A stretch of DNA of 5,080 bases from Chitinophaga pinensis (GTDB lineage Bacteria > Bacteroidota > Bacteroidia > M30B66), in NCBI GenBank assembly GCA_943333015.1, contig CALQRR010000160.1, positions 1 through 5,080 of the forward strand, read 5' to 3'. The translations under genes and the position numbers were made by a program. A model generated the notes under the pieces. That model was not told the origin of the DNA. It did no database searches and saw only the letters and a list, made by a program, of their open reading frames with translations. Each line of letters opens with the position of its first letter. Within the stretch, counting starts at the first letter, position 1. Of the stretch, positions 1 through 5,080 are shown one piece after another.

Positions 1-393
1 CGGCCCAACAACAAGATCGACCAGTTTTTCTTCCTCGAGCAGCTTCGATTTAAGTCGCTCTGCCATGCAACCTAAAACCCCAATGATTAAATCGGGCTTG
101 CTTTTTTTAACTTTATTATACTCTGTCAATCGCTGTCTAACACGCTGTTCTGCATTATCCCGGATTGCACAGGTGTTGACAAAAATTAAATCGGCCTCCT
201 CCATTATTTTAGTAGTGGAAAAACCTTCTTTAATGAGAATAGATGCAACGATCTCGCTATCGGCAAAATTCATTGCACAACCATAACTCTCCAAAAACAT
301 TTTTTTGCTTTTGACCGTATTGGTTTCCGCTGAAAGCATCAGCGCTTCTCCTTGCCTTGATTCGTCTATGACTTTCGTTGAATGCTCGTCCAT
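1..393 (-). CDS. miaB: tRNA-2-methylthio-N6-dimethylallyladenosine synthase MiaB, N-terminal part (cut by window edge)
   Basis: This is the first 131 codons of a radical-SAM methylthiotransferase, read from an ATG whose complement lies at 391-393; the frame stays open to the window edge. MiaB adds a methylthio group to i6A37 of tRNAs reading UNN codons, in the cytoplasm. The visible part is the N-terminal MTTase (UPF0004) domain, from about residue 31. It carries the three cysteines expected to bind the auxiliary iron-sulfur cluster: C39 in ESYGCAMN, C75 in [13 protein letters not shown] and C109 in GVLGCMAER, followed by VDLVVGP. The [12 protein letters not shown] stretch fits MiaB better than RimO or MtaB. 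The radical-SAM CxxxCxxC motif and TRAM domain would lie outside the window; the family is usually 440-480 residues. About 30 poorly conserved residues precede the domain. An internal Met at residue 19 or 32 could be the start, but the ATG at 393 suits the promoter at 411-441. The gene is divergent from topA. Confidence 0.95.
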   Translation of the reverse strand, partial: MDEHSTKVIDESRQGEALMLSAETNTVKSKKMFLESYGCAMNFADSEIVASILIKEGFSTTKIMEEADLIFVNTCAIRDNAEQRVRQRLTEYNKVKKSKPDLIIGVLGCMAERLKSKLLEEEKLVDLVVGP

Positions 394-410
394 GGTTATC
401 TTAAGGAGGG

Positions 411-441
411 CAAAAGTAGGCATTACCAATGGCGTGACAAA
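411..441 (-). promoter_or_regulatory. Bacteroidota-type promoter for miaB
   Basis: On the minus strand TTTG (438-441) is followed after 19 bases by TACTTTTG (411-418). This matches the Bacteroidota primary sigma consensus TTTG / TAnnTTTG at both boxes with normal spacing. Transcription would start near 404-406, leaving a leader of only about a dozen bases before the ATG at 393. Such a short leader without a Shine-Dalgarno sequence is acceptable for this phylum. The assignment rests on motif match and position only. Confidence 0.65.
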
Positions 442-442
442 A

Positions 443-462
443 TGACACGCATCTGACATGCA
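443..462. repeat. Tandem direct repeat TGACAYGCA, possible operator
   Basis: TGACACGCA (443-451) and TGACATGCA (454-462) are two copies of a 9-base unit differing at one position, with starts 11 bases apart, about one helical turn. A shorter TGACA lies at 435-439. The pair sits immediately upstream of the miaB -33 box as read from miaB, and about 55 bases upstream of the topA promoter candidate. That placement would suit a transcription factor binding one face of the helix. No regulator is identifiable, and chance is possible in a short AT-rich spacer. Confidence 0.35.
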
Positions 463-515
463 TTAAAATTTAACCTTACCAAAGCAGTGCATTAAAGGGC
501 TATCGGAATATTTAA

Positions 516-548
516 TTTGCGCAGGCCGGATTTCTTTCTGTTTCTTTG
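516..548 (+). promoter_or_regulatory. Candidate promoter for topA
   Basis: TTTG (516-519), a 21-base spacer and TTTCTTTG (541-548) give a full -33 box and a -7 box with one mismatch (T for A at its second base). Transcription would begin near 554, giving a leader of roughly 28 bases before the topA ATG. This is weaker than the miaB promoter. The other TTTG-containing strings in the region (512-519, 569-575) lack a suitable partner box or lie too close to the start codon. Confidence 0.4.
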
Positions 549-581
549 TCTCCATTCATCCCCAAACATATTTTGCTTAAG

Positions 582-2906
582 ATGCCTAAAAACCTTGTCA
601 TTGTTGAGTCCCCGGCGAAAGCAAAAACGATCGAAGGCTTTCTTGGACCCGATTACATAGTTAAATCCTGTTTCGGACACATCCGAGATCTGAGTAAATC
701 AGACATCTCGATTGATGTGAATAACAATTATGCTCCTAAATATGAAATCTCTCCTGATAAGAAGGAAATCATCAAGGAACTGACTAAATTGTCGAAGAGT
801 GTAGATACTGTATGGCTCGCGTCCGACGAGGACCGGGAGGGTGAAGCCATTTCTTGGCATTTGTCAGAGGCGCTTAATCTGGATCAATCCAAGACCAAGC
901 GCATTGTTTTCCATGAGATTACGAAGCAGGCAATATTAAAGGCGATTGATAAGCCGCGTCAGATCGATTACAACTTGGTGAATGCTCAACAAGCCAGAAG
1001 AATTCTCGATCGCTTGGTGGGATATGAACTTTCGCCCATCCTTTGGAAAAAAATCAAACCGTCCCTTTCTGCAGGTCGTGTGCAGTCGGTGGCTGTGCGT
1101 CTATTGGTAGACCGCGAGCGTGAAGTAAACGGATTTCTTTCTGTTTCGGGTTTTCGTGTGGTTGCCCTTTTGTCGTTTACGCATCAGGGAAAACCGTACG
1201 TTTTAAAAGCAACATTACCGCGTAAACTTGCCAATGAGCAAGAAGCACAGGTTTTTCTTGAAAGCTGTTTGGCTGCCACTTTTAATGTAGGAAGTGTTGA
1301 AAAGAAACCCGCTAAAAGAACACCTTCAGCCCCTTTTACAACTTCTACGCTTCAACAGGAAGCTTCCCGTAAATTGGGATATTCTGTTTCTCAAACAATG
1401 GTTCTTGCCCAAAAATTATATGAGGCAGGAAAGATCACATACATGAGAACTGATTCAGTGAATCTTTCTGAAACAGCTCTCAATGCAGCCCGTGAACAAA
1501 TCAACAATCAGTTTGGAGAGCGGTATCACAAGCAACGACAGTTCACCACGAAAAGCAAAGGAGCACAAGAAGCTCACGAGGCAATTCGTCCGACATACAT
1601 GGAAAACCCTACGACAGAAGGGGATTCTCAGGAAAAACGTTTGTACGAACTGATTTGGAAACGCACACTGGCGTCACAAATGTCGGATGCAGAGCTGGAA
1701 CGAACCGTTGTTAAGGTTTCTATCTCAACCCAAAAAGAACAGTTGGAAGCACAGGGGGAAGTGATTGTTTTTGATGGTTTCCTGAAAGTGTATATTGAAT
1801 CAACAGATGATCTTTCGGAAGATGAAGAAGGATCTGGTTTATTGCCTCCTGTTGAAGCTGGTCTTTCGTTAAATCTTGACGATATGACCATTACAGAAAA
1901 GTTTCCAAACAGTCCGCCACGGTATACGGAAGCTTCCCTTGTAAAGAAACTTGAAGAACTTGGAATTGGTCGTCCCTCGACCTATGCACCAACGATTTCG
2001 ACCATTCAGAAACGTAATTATGTTGTAAAGGAGGACCGTGAAGGAACTCCGCGCAACTATACCGTTCTAGTCCTTAAAAAGGGAGAAATAACATCTGAGA
2101 AAAAGGTCGAGATGACCGGTGCTGAAAAGAACAAGTTGTTTCCTACAGATATTGGAACAGTTGTAAATGACTTCCTGATGGAGCACTTCAGTCAAATTAT
2201 GGATTTCCATTTCACGGCAAAAGTGGAAAAGGAATTTGACGAGATTGCAGAGGGAATGCAAGAATGGACGAAGATGATTAATCAGTTTTATCATCCATTC
2301 CATAAAGATGTTGAACGCACACTGGTTGAATCTGAACGAGCTACTGGTTCCCGTTTATTGGGCATTGATCCAAAAACAAACAAGAATGTTTATGTCCGTA
2401 TAGGGCGTTACGGCGCCTTAGCTCAAATTGGGGAAAGCGATGATGAGGAGAAGAAATTCTCTAACCTGCGATCTGGCCAGCGTCTCGAATCGATGACCTT
2501 GGAAGATGCTCTCGAATTATTCAAATTACCCAGAAACTTAGGCGACTTTGAGGGCAAAGACATGACTGTTGGTACAGGGCGATTCGGTCCGTACATTCGT
2601 CACAACAGCTCGTTTTATTCATTACCCAAAATAGATGATCCTCTTTTAGTTGATGCAGACCGGGCACTGGAAATCATTCTTGCAAAACGGAAAGCAGATG
2701 CAGAAAAAGTGATCATGCGTTTTACGGATACAGAGCCTGAAATTCAAGTACTCAATGGTCGTTTCGGACCATATATCACACAGGGAAAAGAAAATTTCAA
2801 AATCCCGAAAGACCGTGATCCCAAGACACTTTCCCTAGCCGATTGTGTTGCTATCATTGCCGATGAGGCAAACAAGCCAAAGAAAATTAAGCGCGGAAAA
2901 AAATAA
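582..2906 (+). CDS. topA: DNA topoisomerase I (type IA), zinc-finger-less form
   Basis: This 774-residue protein relaxes negatively supercoiled DNA by cutting one strand through a tyrosine and passing the other strand. The TOPRIM domain starts at once with LVIVESPAKAKTIEGFLG (E9), and the acidic triad is in SDEDREGEAISWHL (D82, D84, E86). The core continues with HEIT (111-114), QQARRILDRLVGYELSP (136-152) and SAGRVQS (163-169). The catalytic tyrosine is Y287 in ITYMRTDSVNLSE, with R289 beside it. Further type IA motifs are AHEAIRPT (331-338) and the GIGRPSTYAPTI region (near 461-472). The C-terminal part has repeats with GRYGALAQIG (608-617), GTGRFGPYIRH (664-674) and NGRFGPYITQGKENF (725-739), and ends in a lysine-rich tail. 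Only three scattered cysteines occur, so the Cys4 zinc fingers of E. coli TopA are absent. The ATG at 582 is preferred: a TTG at 546 would extend the frame by 12 residues, but homologs begin at MPKNLVIVESP and that TTG lies in the promoter candidate. No Shine-Dalgarno sequence is seen. Confidence 0.97.
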   Translation: MPKNLVIVESPAKAKTIEGFLGPDYIVKSCFGHIRDLSKSDISIDVNNNYAPKYEISPDKKEIIKELTKLSKSVDTVWLASDEDREGEAISWHLSEALNLDQSKTKRIVFHEITKQAILKAIDKPRQIDYNLVNAQQARRILDRLVGYELSPILWKKIKPSLSAGRVQSVAVRLLVDREREVNGFLSVSGFRVVALLSFTHQGKPYVLKATLPRKLANEQEAQVFLESCLAATFNVGSVEKKPAKRTPSAPFTTSTLQQEASRKLGYSVSQTMVLAQKLYEAGKITYMRTDSVNLSETALNAAREQINNQFGERYHKQRQFTTKSKGAQEAHEAIRPTYMENPTTEGDSQEKRLYELIWKRTLASQMSDAELERTVVKVSISTQKEQLEAQGEVIVFDGFLKVYIESTDDLSEDEEGSGLLPPVEAGLSLNLDDMTITEKFPNSPPRYTEASLVKKLEELGIGRPSTYAPTISTIQKRNYVVKEDREGTPRNYTVLVLKKGEITSEKKVEMTGAEKNKLFPTDIGTVVNDFLMEHFSQIMDFHFTAKVEKEFDEIAEGMQEWTKMINQFYHPFHKDVERTLVESERATGSRLLGIDPKTNKNVYVRIGRYGALAQIGESDDEEKKFSNLRSGQRLESMTLEDALELFKLPRNLGDFEGKDMTVGTGRFGPYIRHNSSFYSLPKIDDPLLVDADRALEIILAKRKADAEKVIMRFTDTEPEIQVLNGRFGPYITQGKENFKIPKDRDPKTLSLADCVAIIADEANKPKKIKRGKK

Positions 2907-2915
2907 TCGGTCAAC

Positions 2916-4046
2916 GTGAATCTTTTATCTCTTCTCGATCTGCAGCAAGTCCGTGAACTAAAAAATCGCGACTGGCCTGCAAGTAGCATCGGACGGCAGA
3001 TTGAGCCTTATTCGATGGATCAAATGATTCGTCAAGAATCACCGTATTTGGTTATTTTCGGAATATGCGAACCCGGTGAAGAGCAGGCGTTGTTAGCCAT
3101 CAGGGAACATTTATATGCTCTTTTTTATTCTGCTAACCGATTTAATTGCGCCGATGCGGGAATTTTTATTGGGAATGAGGAAGAAATGCAAGAAGCATTG
3201 GGTCGAATTCGTGATTATGGTTCAATCCCGCTGGTGCTTTCTGCTGACCAGTCTGCAACCTATCAAATGTACCTCTCCTACTGTAACAGAGAGCAGACAG
3301 TAAATCTTCTTTCCATTGATGAACGCCCTGATTTAAGTGAGGATATTTTATTTGCAGGAAATTCAAATTGGTTGTCATTTGTTTTAGCTCACGCACCTAA
3401 TTATTTATTTAATTATTCGCTTTTAGGTTTTCAAACATATTTGTCGAATTCTGAAATGCTCAAAACACTGCAGGATCTGCATTTCGACCTGCATAGACTG
3501 GGACAATTACGCAATTCAATTTCATCATCAGAACCACATTTTAGAAATGCTGATTTTGTGAGTTTTGATATCAACTCTGTTCGGGCGTCAGACAGCATCA
3601 ACAATCAGAACCCTGGGCCAAATGGATTGTATTCGGAAGAGGCGTGTCAATTAATGCGCTATGCGGGAATAAGCAATAAATTAAGCATGGCGGGGATTTT
3701 TGGATGGCAACATAATTTGACCGATAATTCCATTACCCCCATGCTTATAGCACAATTGATTTGGCATTTTGCAGATGGGATTTTAAATAGAAGCGCTGAC
3801 GGCAAAATTGGAGATAGTTCTGATTATACTGTGTACAAGCTCACTTCTGAAGATGTAAGTGAAGAACTTGTTTTTTATAAAAATATACGGAATGGGCGTT
3901 GGTGGATGAATGTCCCAATGAATGACTTCTCTAAGGGGAAATACAAAAAACACCATATTGTACCCTGTTCCCACGAGGATTATTTACAAGCCATGAAGGG
4001 AGAAATCCCGGAGACCTGGTGGCAAACTTATCAGAAACTCTCCTGA
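2916..4046 (+). CDS. Arginase-fold, formimidoylglutamase-like protein with degenerate metal site
   Basis: This 376-residue cytoplasmic protein resembles the Bacteroidota proteins commonly annotated as formimidoylglutamase (arginase/agmatinase/HutG superfamily). Family-like stretches are HAPNYLFNYSLLGFQTY (159-175), FDLHRLGQLRN (190-200), NGLYSEEACQLMRYAGIS (236-253), and the C-terminal EELVFYK, GRWWMNVP, HHIVPCSHEDYLQA and IPETWWQTYQKL. Arginases hold two Mn ions through GGxH, DAHxD and SxDxD. Here the corresponding places read SADQ (109-112), DERPD (135-139) and SFDIN (216-220), so both histidine ligands and one aspartate appear replaced. From memory, Bacteroidota relatives have similar changes (GGSQ, DSRFD). 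Histidine-pathway hydrolase activity is therefore doubtful, and no other hut gene is nearby. The start is a GTG nine bases after the topA stop with no Shine-Dalgarno; the next Met (residue 34) would lose a conserved region. The spacing implies co-transcription with topA. Family membership is firm; function is unknown. Confidence 0.88.
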   Translation: MNLLSLLDLQQVRELKNRDWPASSIGRQIEPYSMDQMIRQESPYLVIFGICEPGEEQALLAIREHLYALFYSANRFNCADAGIFIGNEEEMQEALGRIRDYGSIPLVLSADQSATYQMYLSYCNREQTVNLLSIDERPDLSEDILFAGNSNWLSFVLAHAPNYLFNYSLLGFQTYLSNSEMLKTLQDLHFDLHRLGQLRNSISSSEPHFRNADFVSFDINSVRASDSINNQNPGPNGLYSEEACQLMRYAGISNKLSMAGIFGWQHNLTDNSITPMLIAQLIWHFADGILNRSADGKIGDSSDYTVYKLTSEDVSEELVFYKNIRNGRWWMNVPMNDFSKGKYKKHHIVPCSHEDYLQAMKGEIPETWWQTYQKLS

Positions 4047-4083
4047 ATATTTGTCCTTGATTATCAATGAATAAGCTATCATT

Positions 4084-4108
4084 CGGTTTTATTTATTAAC
4101 CGTTTATT
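4084..4108 (+). terminator. Possible weak terminator after the topA operon
   Basis: CGGTT (4084-4088) can pair with AACCG (4098-4102) around a 9-base AT-rich loop, followed by TTTATT. The stem is only five pairs and the T tract is interrupted, so this is a marginal intrinsic terminator. Its position, 38 bases after the stop of the arginase-fold gene and before the candidate porP promoter, is appropriate. Read-through into the next gene remains possible. Confidence 0.3.
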
Positions 4109-4118
4109 CACAAAGCCT

Positions 4119-4151
4119 ATTGCACGTGACATTTTTATTTACGTATTTTAG
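4119..4151 (+). promoter_or_regulatory. Candidate promoter for the porP-like gene
   Basis: ATTG (4119-4122), a 21-base spacer and TATTTTAG (4144-4151) approximate the Bacteroidota TTTG / TAnnTTTG promoter, with one mismatch in each box. Transcription would start near 4157, leaving a leader of about 35 bases that is A-rich just before the start codon and lacks a Shine-Dalgarno sequence. The rest of the 145-base gap (4047-4191) is AT-rich with no recognisable gene. If this promoter is real, the secretion-related gene has a start separate from topA. Confidence 0.35.
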
Positions 4152-4191
4152 CCACTTGAATGTGTCTATTCAAGAAATAACGAAGCACTAG

Positions 4192-5080
4192 ATGAAAATA
4201 CGCTTAACGGTCGCCAGCATTTTTTCTGTGGTTTTCATGGTAAATGCTCAGCAGGATCCACAATTTAGCCAGAACATGTACAACCGTCTAGCGACGAACC
4301 CTGGTTACGCTGGTACATCCGGAGCTATTTGTGGAACAGCGATCGGTAGAAGTCAGTGGTTGGGTTTTGAAGGAGCTCCTAAAACATTCGTGTTGGGTAT
4401 TGATTTACCCATTGCAGCTATTAAAGGTGGTGTTGGTTTAACCCTCGTTCAGGATGCTATTGGAGTTGAAAACAATATTTATGCAAAACTGGCGTATTCA
4501 TACCATCTAAAACTTAAACAAGGAACTCTTGGTTTAGGAGTGGATCTAGGTATGATGAATAAAAACCTTAATGCTGGTTTGAAACCACTTCAAGCAAATG
4601 ACCCTTCCATCCCAGTTGCAGCAACTGGTGCGACTGTATTTGATGCAGGAATAGGTGCATATTATACAAGCAAAACAATTTACGCAGGTATTTCATCTAC
4701 ACACCTTCCACAATCAACATTTGATTTAGGAACTTCAAAATATCAATCTCGCCGTCACTATTATATCACAGCAGGATATCATTACCAATTAAATCCGGAC
4801 ATCGAACTGCGTCCATCCATCTTTATTAAAAACGCAGCAACGACACAATTCGACATTAACTGTAACGTTCATTATAAAAACAAACTTTGGGCAGGACTTT
4901 CTTACCGCCTTCAGGATGCGATCATTATAATGGCAGGAGCAGATGTCTATAAGGGTGTAAAACTCGGGCTTGCATATGACATGAACACTTCTTCCCTGAA
5001 TCCATATAACAATGGCACACTTGAGTTTATGCTCAACTATTGTTTCAAAGTGAAGACAGACAAGCCCCGTCAGATCTATC
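4192..5080 (+). CDS. PorP/SprF-family type IX secretion outer-membrane protein (3' end cut)
   Basis: The frame is open for 296 codons and runs off the window. It starts with a clear signal peptide: positive residues K2 and R4, a hydrophobic core, and a likely signal peptidase I site after A19 (VNA|QQ). The mature N-terminus has the family signature QDPQFSQNMYNR (21-32) followed by LATNPGYAG (33-41), typical of PorP/SprF proteins. Alternating hydrophobic stretches rich in Gly and Tyr fit an outer-membrane beta-barrel. Late family motifs are LRPSIFIK (206-213), LGLAYDMNTSSL (258-269) and LEFMLNYCFK (278-286). Homologs usually end soon after this last strand, so probably only a few residues are missing. 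PorP (Porphyromonas) and SprF (Flavobacterium) are needed for secretion through the T9SS, SprF for the adhesin SprB. PorP cannot be separated from an SprF paralog by sequence alone. Position downstream of topA and the arginase-fold gene hints at the porP-gldK-L-M-N locus, which is inference. Confidence 0.9.
   Translation, partial: MKIRLTVASIFSVVFMVNAQQDPQFSQNMYNRLATNPGYAGTSGAICGTAIGRSQWLGFEGAPKTFVLGIDLPIAAIKGGVGLTLVQDAIGVENNIYAKLAYSYHLKLKQGTLGLGVDLGMMNKNLNAGLKPLQANDPSIPVAATGATVFDAGIGAYYTSKTIYAGISSTHLPQSTFDLGTSKYQSRRHYYITAGYHYQLNPDIELRPSIFIKNAATTQFDINCNVHYKNKLWAGLSYRLQDAIIIMAGADVYKGVKLGLAYDMNTSSLNPYNNGTLEFMLNYCFKVKTDKPRQIY

Larger units (their letters stand above)
394..581. promoter_or_regulatory. 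Divergent intergenic region between miaB and topA
   Basis: This 188-base stretch has no credible gene. It must hold the start signals for both flanking genes, which point away from each other. Visible in it are a promoter candidate for each direction, a tandem TGACAYGCA repeat at 443-462, an AT-rich near-palindrome TTAAAATTTAA at 463-473, and the 9-mer TGCATTAAA at both 459-467 and 488-496. An AAGGAGG string at 404-410 on the plus strand looks like a Shine-Dalgarno sequence, but only tiny ORFs follow it. It more likely falls in the short miaB leader on the other strand. Confidence 0.8.

Noticed and set aside
65..286. Plus-strand open frame of 73 codons
   Set aside because: It lies wholly antisense to miaB, whose cysteine motifs are unmistakable. 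Its product shows no recognisable features.
404..410. AAGGAGG on the plus strand, resembling a strong Shine-Dalgarno site for a small gene
   Set aside because: The ATGs that follow (429 and 442) open frames of only two to four codons. On the minus strand the same bases fall just after the miaB -7 box, near the transcription start.
546..581. TTG start giving a 12-residue N-terminal extension of TopA
   Set aside because: The TopA family begins at the MPKNLVIVESP stretch, the extension is not family-like, and the TTG overlaps the candidate -7 box.
2027..2034. AAAGGAGG inside topA followed by GTG, suggesting an internal start
   Set aside because: It simply encodes Lys-Glu in the conserved topA frame. 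No separate open frame of interest begins there and the protein is intact across it.
2744..2989. Minus-strand open frame of 81 codons across the topA / arginase-fold junction
   Set aside because: It is antisense to conserved coding sequence on the plus strand, has no promoter-like sequence upstream that I could see, and its product has no recognisable motif.
4065..4082. AATGA / TCATT hairpin as the terminator after the arginase-fold gene
   Set aside because: The stem is five mostly A-T pairs with an 8-base loop and no direct T run after it. The CGGTT / AACCG pairing just downstream is slightly better, though also weak.

Overview
The window looks like chromosomal DNA of a Bacteroidota bacterium, most likely of the gliding or type IX secretion (T9SS)-bearing lineages such as Flavobacteriia, Cytophagia or relatives. 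The grounds are a PorP/SprF-family outer-membrane protein, a Bacteroidota-type formimidoylglutamase-like (arginase-fold) protein, a TopA without zinc fingers, promoter candidates of the TTTG / TAnnTTTG type, and no usable Shine-Dalgarno sequence before any gene. Base composition is moderately AT-rich and even by eye. I see no insertion sequence, tRNA, rRNA, CRISPR array or phage gene.

Layout: positions 1-393 (minus strand) hold the 5' end of miaB, a tRNA methylthiotransferase, cut by the window edge. Positions 394-581 are a divergent intergenic region with a good Bacteroidota promoter for miaB, a weaker one for topA, and a tandem direct repeat with an 11-bp period between them. Positions 582-2906 (plus) encode DNA topoisomerase I. 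Nine bases later comes a GTG-started arginase-fold gene (2916-4046), almost certainly co-transcribed with topA. Positions 4047-4191 are a short AT-rich gap with a possible weak terminator and a possible promoter. Positions 4192-5080 (plus) encode a PorP/SprF-like outer-membrane protein that runs off the window a few residues before its expected end.

The first three genes are housekeeping or poorly understood: tRNA A37 modification, relaxation of negative supercoils, and an arginase-fold protein whose metal site is degenerate. The last belongs to the T9SS/gliding world. In several Bacteroidota a porP-like gene directly precedes the gldK/porK-L-M-N core operon, so the T9SS motor and core genes may start just beyond the right edge; this cannot be seen here. 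The most interesting points are the altered metal-ligand motifs of the arginase-fold protein, its tight coupling to topA, and the repeat in the divergent promoter region. I found no clear evidence of an undescribed system.
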